DNA of 64,000 nt. Origin: Candidatus Poribacteria bacterium (lineage in GTDB: Bacteria; Poribacteria; WGA-4E; WGA-3G). Location: contig JAJEIE010000033.1 of the NCBI GenBank assembly GCA_022827625.1, positions 124,001-188,000 of the forward strand, written 5' to 3'. This document shows positions 52,424 through 61,103 of this stretch, in pieces. The notes beneath the pieces are model-generated. The model saw only the letters and a program-made list of their open reading frames with translations, did not search any database and had not been told where the DNA came from. The first letter of the stretch is position 1, and each line of letters begins with the position of its first letter. The position numbers were made by a program, and so were the translations under genes.

Positions 52424-53596
52424 ATGGCGGAACGCAAAAAAATTGCTGCAATCATCACGACCTATTTTCAGCACTCGCACGCAGATGTGATTGCTACGAA
52501 ATACATGAAGGGTTTCCCAACGGACACCGGACACCGTATGCCGCGCGTTGACCTGGTCTCTATCTATCTCGATCAGGTAGACGATCGGGACATCGGGGTC
52601 GGTCTGGCAGCGGAACACAACGTCCCGATCTATCCGAGTATTCGGCAGGCTCTGACGCTCGGTGGCAACGAACTGGCTGTCGATGGTGTGCTACTGATTG
52701 GCGAACACGGGGATTATCCATATAACGAATTTGAACAGCACATGTATCCCCGCCGGTATATGTTTGAGCAAATTTGCGGGGTGTTTGCGTCGAGCGGTAG
52801 ATCGGTGCCTGTCTTCTGCGATAAGCACCTCTCCTACAATTGGGACGATGCGCGCTGGATGTTTGAACGCGCGAAAACCCTTGACGTGCCGTTCATGGCA
52901 GGCTCTTCGCTCCCGCTCTCTTGGCGGAAACCCTTTCTGGAACACCCACTTGACACAGCACTGGAATCCGCAATCGGTATCGGATATGCCGGTGTGGAGT
53001 CCTACGGTTTTCACGCGCTTGAGACGCTGCAATGTATGATTGAGCGTCGGCAAGGCGGCGAGTCCGGCATTGTGGCGATCCACTGTCTGGAAGGAGATGC
53101 CGTCTGGGAAGCGGGTGAGGCAGGAGAATGGTCGCTTGAATTAGCCGAAGCCGCATGCGCGCAGATTGAAGATCGTCCCGACAGCACGTTTATAGCGGGA
53201 TGTCCAAACCCGACTGCGTTTCTATTGGAACACCGTGACGGGTTTCGGTCTGCGGTGCTGATGCTGACGGGATACGTCTCTGACTTCGCTTACGCAGCGA
53301 AAGCGGGTGATACGCGCTACGCTACGGAGTTTTACCTGCAGAACGGTCCCCCACATGCACATTTTAGTTATTTGAGTCTCAACATCGAGGAGATGTTCGT
53401 TACGGGGGAGCCGCAGTATCCCGTGGAACGGACGCTTCTTGTGACGGGTGTCCTTGACGCGCTTATGCACTCGCGCGCCGAAGGACACGTCCGAATTGAG
53501 ACACCCCACTTGGCAGCACTCGCCTATCGTTCCTACCCAAAGATGCCCATCCGACCCACAGCACCCCGGCCTGAAGGCGCGACACTCAGCCCCTAA
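52424..53596 (+). CDS. Conserved protein of unknown function, co-transcribed with argB
   Basis: 390 aa from ATG 52424 with GAGGAG 7 bases upstream; the frame is open back into argB but that part is antisense to nothing useful. I know the type only as a conserved hypothetical of Planctomycetes, Verrucomicrobia and similar bacteria. Features: HSHADVIATKYMKGF, VDGVLLIGEHGDYPYNEFEQ, VFCDKHLSYNWDDARWMFER, FMAGSSLPLSWRKP and GYAGVESYGFHALETLQCM. The early part resembles a Rossmann-like oxidoreductase without a clear G-x-G motif. Its location after argB with a 16-base gap suggests co-expression, not necessarily shared function. Confidence 0.75.
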   Translation: MAERKKIAAIITTYFQHSHADVIATKYMKGFPTDTGHRMPRVDLVSIYLDQVDDRDIGVGLAAEHNVPIYPSIRQALTLGGNELAVDGVLLIGEHGDYPYNEFEQHMYPRRYMFEQICGVFASSGRSVPVFCDKHLSYNWDDARWMFERAKTLDVPFMAGSSLPLSWRKPFLEHPLDTALESAIGIGYAGVESYGFHALETLQCMIERRQGGESGIVAIHCLEGDAVWEAGEAGEWSLELAEAACAQIEDRPDSTFIAGCPNPTAFLLEHRDGFRSAVLMLTGYVSDFAYAAKAGDTRYATEFYLQNGPPHAHFSYLSLNIEEMFVTGEPQYPVERTLLVTGVLDALMHSRAEGHVRIETPHLAALAYRSYPKMPIRPTAPRPEGATLSP

Positions 53597-53634
53597 CCGC
53601 ACCGGACGGTGTTGGAAAATTACCGAAAGATATA

Positions 53635-54603
53635 GTGGAAAACGCAAACACTGTAGAGGCTCCATCTCAACACTCAGGCCTTATGGCAACGATATTCAGG
53701 TGCTACCGGAAGAACTTTGTTCTGTTTTGGTGCATCATGATTCCGTTTATTATCCTCAGCCTCCTGTTTGAAATTCCACCCATGCTAACTTCTAAACTCC
53801 CTACTTCGGATGCACTATGGCATTTTGATACGTCCCGCGGTGTTTCTGTGGACGACCACCGCAAACGGGCAGGTGTGGGTTGGGGGACACATTTCGTTTA
53901 CCACGCTTTCAGCATTGATATTTTGTGGTTAGCGATGTGTCCACTCATTTTCATTATTGTACAACGCCAGCGTAGCATGAAGATCACTTTAGGGGCAATC
54001 TGGGAACAGACATCTTCAAACACCGGGGCAATTTTAGCCCTGTTTTTTCTTTTAGCACTGCCCGGTGTTGTTGCGGGTTCAATTGCGCTGGTGCTTTTAG
54101 AAATTTTCCGTAAGCTGCCTGTATCAGGTGATATTTTAGATGTCCTTGCGGTACTTACCATCATTCTCCTCTTTTCTGCTATCATCTATTTTATGGTAAC
54201 TTCGAGTCTCTGTAATCAAGGGATCATGGTTGAAAATCTACGGGCAATAGCTGCACTGCGCCGGAGTAGTAAACTGGTTCGCCCGGCATGGACGCGGTTT
54301 TTTAAGATGTATGTGATGCTTGCTTGGGCAACGATAGTATTTACCTCCGTTCTCCTCGGATTAACGTTGTATATTTTTTCAATGACTGTGCCGGAATTCA
54401 GAGCGGTTCGTGATGTTTTGTTGTCATCAAAGGGCTGGACGTTCTTTATTGGTGGACATATAAGAATAAGTTTCGCGGAAGCACCGAATCTCTGGACAGT
54501 CGGCGTGATGGCTATGGTAGATACTTTCATCCATGCTGCGGTGGCTCCTGTCTGGGCAGCCCTGACAACGTATCTCTATTTAGAACGAGCGTATGAAGTT
54601 TAA
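53635..54603 (+). CDS. Membrane protein of unknown function
   Basis: 322 aa from GTG 53635, 38 bases after the preceding gene. About six membrane helices (for example FWCIMIPFIILSLLF, LALFFLLALPGVVAGSIAL, VLTIILLFSAIIYFMV, FTSVLLGLTLYIF) with a soluble loop near 60-95. It looks like a DUF-type integral membrane protein similar to glycerophosphodiester-phosphodiesterase membrane domains, but I cannot assign a family. Confidence 0.68.
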   Translation: MENANTVEAPSQHSGLMATIFRCYRKNFVLFWCIMIPFIILSLLFEIPPMLTSKLPTSDALWHFDTSRGVSVDDHRKRAGVGWGTHFVYHAFSIDILWLAMCPLIFIIVQRQRSMKITLGAIWEQTSSNTGAILALFFLLALPGVVAGSIALVLLEIFRKLPVSGDILDVLAVLTIILLFSAIIYFMVTSSLCNQGIMVENLRAIAALRRSSKLVRPAWTRFFKMYVMLAWATIVFTSVLLGLTLYIFSMTVPEFRAVRDVLLSSKGWTFFIGGHIRISFAEAPNLWTVGVMAMVDTFIHAAVAPVWAALTTYLYLERAYEV

Positions 54604-54613
54604 TCCACCGCTC

Positions 54614-54643
54614 CATCGTTGTAGGAGGGATTTCCGAATCCCG
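54614..54643. repeat. Single copy of the GTAGGAGGGATT hairpin repeat
   Basis: TTGTAGGAGGGATTTCCGAA then TCCCGACG; reverse complement of the unit forming the array at 11957-12122. It lies between two convergent genes and could act as a weak two-way terminator. Confidence 0.85.
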
Positions 54644-54672
54644 ACGTTTACCGACAGATAACCCACAACTCT

Positions 54673-55404
54673 TTATATCACATACGACTCAGGGTTCCGC
54701 TCAACCTCTTCTAAGAGCGTATCCACATAATCCTTAATCCGAAACAACCGACACGTCGCGTCTCCCACCGGTCCCTGCCTCAATCTACCGACTTCATCCC
54801 AAAACGCCCCCAGTTCCGAACGCTTCAGTCGGATATATTCGGCTTCAGGGTCTTCCGCAAGGCGTTTGTTCCAATGCATCACCTCAACGAAATGCACATA
54901 AGTCGATGACTCGTAATCGACACCGAGCATGAGGAGTTTGGCATTTGCTTTGTAGGCGCGGAACATCGGTGAGTGTGTGCCGTAGGTTTTTCCCCATGGG
55001 GGTTGGTCCCACGGGGACTCGTAGCCTTCAAGACGGAGATGGTCTGCCACAAACGCTTGCGCGTCTTTCCCGCGCGCCGCAATGGCGTGGGAATAGTGGT
55101 TAGAGCGATAGGTATCCGACATTTGCCGGAAAAACTCCGTCAGCCATCCCACCGTAGACGGGGTCTTCCCAATATTCCAAGACGCTATCCGTTCTTCTCG
55201 ACTCGGTAGCAGACTGAACGACGGCATCAGAATCAGCCCGTCCCGTCCGACAGCCGCTGCTAAGGCGGAGATAACCGTACCCGCTCCACCTGCAACAGGT
55301 CCGAGACTCTTGAAGGATGAATGGATGAAAAGCGTATCCCCATTTTCGATGCCGAGATGGGTGAGGTCTTGGATGAGTTTTTCGCAAGCGTGGGGTGCTT
55401 TCAT
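54673..55404 (-). CDS. AAC(3)-family aminoglycoside N3-acetyltransferase-like protein
   Basis: 243 aa. Begins with the family pattern GDTLFIHSSFKSLGPVAGGAG and LILMPSFS, then NHYSHAIAARG with the expected His and AYKANAKLLMLGVDYESSTYVHFVEV. Acetyl-CoA-dependent acetylation of amino sugars; in environmental bacteria often of uncertain substrate rather than resistance. The ATG at 55404 shares a base with the stop of the upstream gene (TAATG), so translation is coupled. Confidence 0.88.
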   Translation of the reverse strand: MKAPHACEKLIQDLTHLGIENGDTLFIHSSFKSLGPVAGGAGTVISALAAAVGRDGLILMPSFSLLPSREERIASWNIGKTPSTVGWLTEFFRQMSDTYRSNHYSHAIAARGKDAQAFVADHLRLEGYESPWDQPPWGKTYGTHSPMFRAYKANAKLLMLGVDYESSTYVHFVEVMHWNKRLAEDPEAEYIRLKRSELGAFWDEVGRLRQGPVGDATCRLFRIKDYVDTLLEEVERNPESYVI

Positions 55405-56168
55405 TATTGCGTCTTGAAGAAGGTAATCATATCCGTAAAGCCGTAAAGACTGATGCTGCGATAGGTAATCGTAAGGTCTTTTGTCGTTTCTTCAAAGATT
55501 TTTGCCCAATCCGAGACAAGGGGTGTCGCCAGCTGCGCGGATTCGTTGTTGGCGAAATAACCGAGTGTAACGTGAGGTGTGTATTCGGAATGTGAGATTT
55601 TCACAGGAAAATTTTCATAGAGAGCTTCGCGGCGTTTTTCAATCTCTTTGAGGATCCGTGCCGATTCCTGATCTGCTGGCTCCAAAAGGACACCCATTCC
55701 AGAGTACCATTTGTAAAGACTGCCAAACTGAAAAGTGATGTTCCAATCAGGATGCTGGACTAACGGAGATTCATGCGTCCATTCTGTAAACCTACTGTTT
55801 TTGTCGAATGTATTTGGTAGGTTTTTTACGAATCCTTCCCACGTTTCAGACCCTGACGGGTTCCCATCTGGGAAATGACGGACGTTTAAACCGTCCCAGA
55901 CGGTAACATGATAGGAACTCGGCGGTAGTGGACAAAAGAGATATGTATTTGTCAGCAAGCGCGTGTCAATACGATCGCGCGCCTCAACGAAGGCTTGATA
56001 GAGTTTCAAACTCGGATGGCTCGAAACACTATCCAATTTCATGCGTTCAGAATTTTGTTGTAGGATGGACAAACCGTTGTCAGGATTATCGAACAAGAGC
56101 GAGAACCCGTTGAACGGTGCCCAAAGCGGTGCGAAACCGAGAATTTTATCTTGGGTGATGGTTATCAT
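55404..56168 (-). CDS. 2H phosphoesterase (DUF1868-like)
   Basis: 254 aa. Two H-x-T motifs, YHVTVWDGLN (about 81-90) and PHVTLGYFAN (about 201-210), identify the 2H phosphoesterase superfamily, in which the two His act as acid and base in hydrolysing cyclic phosphates or 2'-5' bonds. The 121-residue spacing and the length of 254 fit the DUF1868-like group rather than the shorter LigT. The stop overlaps the start of the acetyltransferase gene in TAATG. Substrate not known. Confidence 0.85.
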   Translation of the reverse strand: MITITQDKILGFAPLWAPFNGFSLLFDNPDNGLSILQQNSERMKLDSVSSHPSLKLYQAFVEARDRIDTRLLTNTYLFCPLPPSSYHVTVWDGLNVRHFPDGNPSGSETWEGFVKNLPNTFDKNSRFTEWTHESPLVQHPDWNITFQFGSLYKWYSGMGVLLEPADQESARILKEIEKRREALYENFPVKISHSEYTPHVTLGYFANNESAQLATPLVSDWAKIFEETTKDLTITYRSISLYGFTDMITFFKTQ

Positions 56169-56262
56169 ATTTTTTGGTTATGTTATGTAGCATAAACTTT
56201 TAGTTTGTGTTTCATATCCGCCGCAAATTGAATGAAAATTGGAAATAGATTAGGTAATTGAC

Positions 56263-56351
56263 GGGCAATAAATTGCCCTACTACAAACGGACCTGTTCAT
56301 AGTAGTGCGATTTTGCGGCGTACTCGCTCAAATGCGACGTGCATTATCGCA
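56263..56351. repeat. Family A repeat interrupted by the 31-bp element (opposite orientation)
   Basis: Starts as the uninterrupted 3593 copy, but the second hairpin AGTGCGATTTATCGCAC is split after GATTT by a 32-base insertion (56314-56345) reading TGCGGCGTACTCGCTC to GTGCATT. Confidence 0.92.
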
Positions 56352-56457
56352 CGTTGAGAAATTACCGAATTATGGTAAACCTTAGAATTAATTGGACACT
56401 ATAGATCAAAAACCAATCCCTTATCAAGGAGGAATAGTGTCTGTTAAGAGGCTCACG

Positions 56458-57627
56458 TTATCTAAGCGCACCGTGCAATCGCAGCAAAGCGGCAATTTGG
56501 CCCGCGTTTGCTCTACGCATCCGTTGTGCGACTTGGAGCGGGGTCAAACCTTTCCGGTTCTTGAGGTTCGGGTTTGCGCCTTTAAGGAGCAAGGCTTCTA
56601 AGGCTGCCCGTTGTTTCTCTCCGTTTTTTATCGTCGATCGGATCGCCTCAAAGAGCGGCGTCTCGCCGTTATCGTCCGTAGCATCAACCGTCGCTTCATT
56701 TTTGATGAGGAGATTGATGACTTTGGAAAAACCCGCTTTCGCGGCGTAATGCAGTGCTGTTTTCCCTTTGTAGTTCCGAACGTCAATATCAGCACCCATA
56801 TCTAAAAACTCTTGGACTTTGTCTGGATGTTCTCTATTGTCGCCGCGACAGGCGTAAACAAGAGGTGGCCAGCCCCCTGACCCCATTGCGTTTATATCTT
56901 TCGGCGGGATTCCATAACGCTTGAATAGCGCGCTTATTTCCGAACCGTCGTCCAAGATACGCGGTGCCTTGCTTGGATCGGCACCATTTTCAAGCAGCAA
57001 TTTGGCAATCTCCACTCGCTCGTCCGAGGCGGCATAATCCAGAAAGCGTTCACTATACGGCTTGATGACTGCCCCCCGCGAGATGAGCAACGCAACAATT
57101 GCAGGGTCTTTGCTCCTGATGGCATAGCAGAGCGGGGTTGCCCACGCTGCTTCTCGGTGCTCAAAGGTGTGGGGTTGCCCGGTGGGTAGCATCACCGCCT
57201 GAAGGTATCCTTTGTTGACCGAGCCTGGATCGTTATCAAGGTGCGAACGAACGGTGTCGTAGTCTCCGAGGTAGGCAGCGGTATGGATGTCGATTGTCGC
57301 GCCCTGCTGAAGCAGAAATTCAGCGACGGTGTCGCGTCCTTCATAGCGCGCCACACAGTAAGGTGATATTTCAATCCTGTGCTGGATGTGATAACAACCC
57401 GGCAGATTTATATCGGCACCGTGTTCGAGAAGGAATTTGACCATCTCCAATTTCCCACGGTATGCCGCCTCCCAGAGCATCGTCCGACCGTGTGAGCCGA
57501 CGGTATGAATCCAAGCCGGATTATCGTCGAGCAGTTGGCGCACAGTGTCAAGATCGCCGCGTCCGGCTGCTGCAACGACGATTTTGAGGAAGTCGCTCTG
57601 ATTTCCTGTGAGTTGGACGTTTGGCAT
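56458..57627 (-). CDS. Ankyrin-repeat protein
   Basis: 389 aa. At least eight ankyrin repeats are readable, with G-x-T-x-L-x-x-A helices: GRTMLWEAAYRGKLEMVKFL, RDTVAEFLLQQGATIDIHTA, GKTALHYAAKAGFSKVINLL, GETPLFEAIRS, GLTPLQVAQR. No signal peptide or catalytic domain; a cytoplasmic protein-binding scaffold. Symbiont genomes are rich in such proteins, some acting on the host, but there is no secretion signal here. It follows the dioxygenase gene by 13 bases on the same strand. Confidence 0.92.
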   Translation of the reverse strand: MPNVQLTGNQSDFLKIVVAAAGRGDLDTVRQLLDDNPAWIHTVGSHGRTMLWEAAYRGKLEMVKFLLEHGADINLPGCYHIQHRIEISPYCVARYEGRDTVAEFLLQQGATIDIHTAAYLGDYDTVRSHLDNDPGSVNKGYLQAVMLPTGQPHTFEHREAAWATPLCYAIRSKDPAIVALLISRGAVIKPYSERFLDYAASDERVEIAKLLLENGADPSKAPRILDDGSEISALFKRYGIPPKDINAMGSGGWPPLVYACRGDNREHPDKVQEFLDMGADIDVRNYKGKTALHYAAKAGFSKVINLLIKNEATVDATDDNGETPLFEAIRSTIKNGEKQRAALEALLLKGANPNLKNRKGLTPLQVAQRMRRANAGQIAALLRLHGALR

Positions 57628-57640
57628 TTACCTTCCTCCT

Positions 57641-58396
57641 TCAACCCACTTCCACGACGTAGGGTCGCCTCCCAACAGAAGGTGGTAGCATCATCCGTTT
57701 CTGTTGTTCGGTTAACTCACCGTATTTGCTGAGGTCGTGATACTGTCCCGACCACGCCGAGTGTCCCGGACTGTACTTATAGAGCAGTGAACGGCGTTGA
57801 TGCTTTGCTTTCCACGGCATTGTTCCGTGAACGAGTGCCTCGGTGAAAAACAGCACATCTCCGGCTTCGACAGGCGGTTGCACGACGTAGTGTGTCGGAC
57901 GCTCAAAATTCCGCACATCTGAGGGCAATTCCCGCAAGAAATTGCTTTTATGACTGCCCGGAATACAGGCAAACCCACCCGCACCTGCTGGGGCATCCGC
58001 CAAATTGTACGTCATTACAGATAACCCATTTCGCATGATACCATCGCGGTACTTGTACCAGTGATCCGCTTCAGGACCACCGGGTCCACCACCATCTTCA
58101 CCACCGTGCAATCTTCCGCCTTGTTGCCCTTCATCCATGAAGATGGCGTAGTCGTGGTCTAAACGGACGTGGGGACCCAATAATTCGAGGAGATACGGGA
58201 GAATTTTCGGATGATCAATCAGGCTCTTAAAGGGTTCACCCCACAGACTCGACACTCTATCGCCGTGTCCTCTCAAGTTATCGCTGGATTCTCTATCAAT
58301 AATCTCATTCATCTCAGCGACTTCATCTTCGGTCAAGACGTTCTTTATGACGAGGTAACCCTGAAGGTCTACTTGGAATTTTTCTTCGCCTGTCAT
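57641..58396 (-). CDS. Phytanoyl-CoA dioxygenase-like protein, copy 1
   Basis: 251 aa. Fe(II)/2-oxoglutarate dioxygenase of the PhyH family: DLQGYLVIKNVLTEDEVAEM start, RLDHDYAIFMDEGQQGGRLH, GGFACIPGSHKSNF, AGDVLFFTEALVHGTMPW (distal His) and RSLLYKYSPGHSAW (2-oxoglutarate Arg). The proximal H-x-D of typical PhyH enzymes is not clear; HGGEDGG may supply ligands. Function in this group is unknown. It is a close paralog of the 59024 gene and is followed by the ankyrin gene. Confidence 0.9.
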   Translation of the reverse strand: MTGEEKFQVDLQGYLVIKNVLTEDEVAEMNEIIDRESSDNLRGHGDRVSSLWGEPFKSLIDHPKILPYLLELLGPHVRLDHDYAIFMDEGQQGGRLHGGEDGGGPGGPEADHWYKYRDGIMRNGLSVMTYNLADAPAGAGGFACIPGSHKSNFLRELPSDVRNFERPTHYVVQPPVEAGDVLFFTEALVHGTMPWKAKHQRRSLLYKYSPGHSAWSGQYHDLSKYGELTEQQKRMMLPPSVGRRPYVVEVG

Positions 58397-58540
58397 GATG
58401 TAGGAACTCCTTGTGTCGGCTATTAGCCGTCAGCAATTGGCTGTCAGTTTGTAGGTTGAGTTGAACAGAATGAACTCATAGGGGTCAATTGCGTGTATAG
58501 GTTATCCCTAAACCCGGTAGAATTTGTTTTATTTTTCCTA

Positions 58541-59020
58541 TTAGTCCGCGTAGTCGTAACTCTCTGGAATGATAAGATCCAACGTAATAACACCTACAGC
58601 ACAACCTGTGAGGCATCCGAGGACAGCAGAGCCGGCGCGGATGCTTCTGAGTTTGTTTTGATAGGTCTTCGTATAATGATAGACATATTCTGGAGATTTA
58701 CCCAGTAATTTTGCAGCAGGCACCTGTATCTGCATCAGATAAAGGGTGCCAAAAGCAGATCCGATTAATGAGCCACCTGTGGTAAGTGGAGGCCATTGAC
58801 AACTTGAGGTACTGTAATTATACTCATATAAAAGGACGCCAAAGCTGAACATGGCTAATACGAAACCTGTGCCAGCCCCTTTTAGGAAATTATCAACTGT
58901 TACTAATTCAACATCGGCATTTGCGTCCGTTATCGCCTGCTCACGGTCGGAAATCGGATGAGCCATGACGGTGCTACAGGCAAAAAGCGGTAGAAAGATA
59001 TAAACAAAAACTTTTTTCAT
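58541..59020 (-). CDS. Small secreted or membrane protein between two dioxygenase paralogs
   Basis: 159 aa. Signal peptide (1-20, MKKVFVYIFLPLFACSTVMA), a membrane segment about 47-67, a Gly-rich hydrophobic segment (TTGGSLIGSAFGTLYLMQI) and a C-terminal hydrophobic segment (GSAVLGCLTGCAVGVITLDL). No family recognised. It starts three bases after the upstream dioxygenase stop, so it is co-transcribed with it. Confidence 0.7.
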   Translation of the reverse strand: MKKVFVYIFLPLFACSTVMAHPISDREQAITDANADVELVTVDNFLKGAGTGFVLAMFSFGVLLYEYNYSTSSCQWPPLTTGGSLIGSAFGTLYLMQIQVPAAKLLGKSPEYVYHYTKTYQNKLRSIRAGSAVLGCLTGCAVGVITLDLIIPESYDYAD

Positions 59021-59023
59021 CTT

Positions 59024-59758
59024 TTAGCCTACCTCAATAACCGGAGGTCTCCGACCGATTGAGGGTGGCATCAGCATCCGTTTTTGTTGTTCCGTTAATC
59101 CATCGTATTTACTGAGGTCGTAGTAATTCCCCGACCATGCGGAGTGTCCGGGACTGTATTTGTAGAGCAGTGAACGGCGTTCGTGCTCCGCTGTCCATGG
59201 CATTGTCCCGTGAATGAGTGCCTCGGTGAAAAACAGCACATCTCCGGCTTCGACAGGGGGTTGGGCGACGTAGTGTGCAGGACGCTCGAACCGACGCACC
59301 TCTTTGGGAATCTGGGTCGGGAAGTTGGATTTATGGCTGCCCGGAATACAGGCGAAGCCACCCGCACCTGCCGGGGCATCCGCCAGATTATACGTCATCA
59401 CAGACAACCCGTTCCGCATGTGTCCGTCGCGGTATTTGTACCAGTGATCCCCGACGTGTCCACCGGCGCGTCCACCGTCCTCACCGCCGTGCAGTCCGCC
59501 ACGCCCTTGCCCCTTTTCCATGAAGATGGCGTAATCGTGATCGAGACGTACATGATGCCCCATCAATTCAATGAGATATGGCAGGATTTTTGGATGATCA
59601 ATCAGCCGCTTGAACGGTTCACCCCAGAGACTCGGTGGTCCCTTGCGGTCTCCACTGTCGATAATCTCGTTCATCTCAGCGACTTCAGCGTCGGTTAAGA
59701 CGTTCTTGATAACGAGGTAGCCCTCAAGGTCTACTTTGAATTTCTCTTCACCTGTCAT
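59024..59758 (-). CDS. Phytanoyl-CoA dioxygenase-like protein, copy 2
   Basis: 244 aa, close paralog of the 57641 protein, with the same blocks DLEGYLVIKNVLTDAEVAEM, LSVMTYNLADAPAGAGGFAC, IPGSHKSNFPTQIP, EALIHGTMPW and RSLLYKYSPGHSAW. Main differences are the shortened region at about 35-45 and the sequence after the HGGEDGG loop. Likely Fe(II)/2-oxoglutarate-dependent oxidation of an unknown substrate. It is the first gene of the operon 59758-56458. Confidence 0.9.
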   Translation of the reverse strand: MTGEEKFKVDLEGYLVIKNVLTDAEVAEMNEIIDSGDRKGPPSLWGEPFKRLIDHPKILPYLIELMGHHVRLDHDYAIFMEKGQGRGGLHGGEDGGRAGGHVGDHWYKYRDGHMRNGLSVMTYNLADAPAGAGGFACIPGSHKSNFPTQIPKEVRRFERPAHYVAQPPVEAGDVLFFTEALIHGTMPWTAEHERRSLLYKYSPGHSAWSGNYYDLSKYDGLTEQQKRMLMPPSIGRRPPVIEVG

Positions 59759-59951
59759 TGTGTAGGAACTCCTTTATTTAGCGGTCAGCCGTCAGGTCGC
59801 TGCGCTTTCAGTAGTCAGTCAGGAAGTGTTTAAGTAAAGTACCGCTCTTAAAAATACTGACAACTGAGAGTGCGGGGAATGCCATTAAGGCATTCATACC
59901 GTTGATTTGCGTAGCGGAACGCCCTGACAGCCAACAACCGACAGCCGACTG

Positions 59952-61103
59952 CTATTTTACCACTTCAAAATCGAAACCGTCAAGTACATCGCCGTTTACC
60001 TCAAGCTCAAAACGGTGCCATCCCAGACACGCTTTGCCATCGTGATACTGCTTAAGCGACGGCAACGGAAAAAGAGATTTCTTATAATCCACACGCTGTT
60101 TCGGTTTCAACTTTCGTTGACTGAGACGGTAGCGTTTGCGTGTGACGTGTCCCGATGGACGTTTGTAAGCGACTGCGTAGTAAGTCAAGATCGTCTGTTC
60201 TGTATCGGATTCACTCTGTAGACTGAACGAAAATCGAAAAGGCTCGTTAATCGGTAGCGTCTGCCGTTCAGGTGTCAGTTCGATGAGCGTGATGTCTGCC
60301 TTTCCCAACTTCGGAACTGTACCCAGTCCCAGTAACTTAAACGCCCGCTTGTCTCCAATCTTCACCTGATATTTTAAGGCACGCTGGAGGATCTTTTTCG
60401 TCTCTGCGCGTCCATCCCGACTCCACTGCTCCAACCTGGCGTAGCCTGCTTCTGGGTAGTCTTTGACGATGTCCCGCATATCCGTCCCGACCTGCTCCCG
60501 CACACGCCCGTCTGCGTCGTTTTTGCGTGTCTCCAGCAGTGCTAAGATCGGTTGTGGGTCTTGGATATAGGGTCGAAGCCATTTCTGCCACGTGCCTCGT
60601 GTACAGAGCGACGCACACACAAACAGACGGAGGTTGGCGTTGTCGTCTTTCACCCATTCCCCGAAACGTTCAAAACACCGATTGGGGTCTTTGATGATAA
60701 ACGCGCGCATCTCCGCACCGCGTGCGCAACGGTGTTTTGCGAGTGTCTCGAAAGCATCCAGAGAGGCATCGAAATCCGCCAGTCCGTAGAGACTGATAAA
60801 GTGCGAAATCGGTCGTAGGCTTGTCTCGACTTCAGCAGTCGGGTGTTGTCCTGGGTTTGCTGGAGCCTCAACCTTGACGTAACCCATCAGAATAGCGAGT
60901 GCCTCGGAATAGTCTTGGGGCAGATGCTCCCGTAGGGCGCGTCCGATGGCTTTTGTCACGTTATAGATCGTCTGACCCTCCATCTCTGTCCGCACGTCCG
61001 CAACGAAGGCGGGGACATCAAACTCAGGGTAGATCCGTTGAAGTTTTTGTCCGATGACTAACCCGTCTTGTGTCAGATCGAAAAGCGTACGTTGCTCTCG
61101 CAT
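59952..61103 (-). CDS. AlkC-like DNA glycosylase (HEAT-repeat) with C-terminal beta-sandwich
   Basis: 383 aa from ATG 61103, with GAGGAG 10 bases upstream; the frame is open to 61379 but the upstream residues are not family-like. HEAT-repeat alkylpurine glycosylase: WVKDDNANLRLFVCASLCTR, DGRVREQVGTDMRDIVKDYP and ALKYQVKIGDKRAFKLLG, followed by a separate C-terminal domain (RFSFSLQSESDTEQTILTYY) of Ig-like beta-sandwich form, the arrangement of AlkC rather than the shorter AlkD. Removes 3-methyladenine or related bases. It sits alone on the minus strand. Confidence 0.85.
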   Translation of the reverse strand: MREQRTLFDLTQDGLVIGQKLQRIYPEFDVPAFVADVRTEMEGQTIYNVTKAIGRALREHLPQDYSEALAILMGYVKVEAPANPGQHPTAEVETSLRPISHFISLYGLADFDASLDAFETLAKHRCARGAEMRAFIIKDPNRCFERFGEWVKDDNANLRLFVCASLCTRGTWQKWLRPYIQDPQPILALLETRKNDADGRVREQVGTDMRDIVKDYPEAGYARLEQWSRDGRAETKKILQRALKYQVKIGDKRAFKLLGLGTVPKLGKADITLIELTPERQTLPINEPFRFSFSLQSESDTEQTILTYYAVAYKRPSGHVTRKRYRLSQRKLKPKQRVDYKKSLFPLPSLKQYHDGKACLGWHRFELEVNGDVLDGFDFEVVK

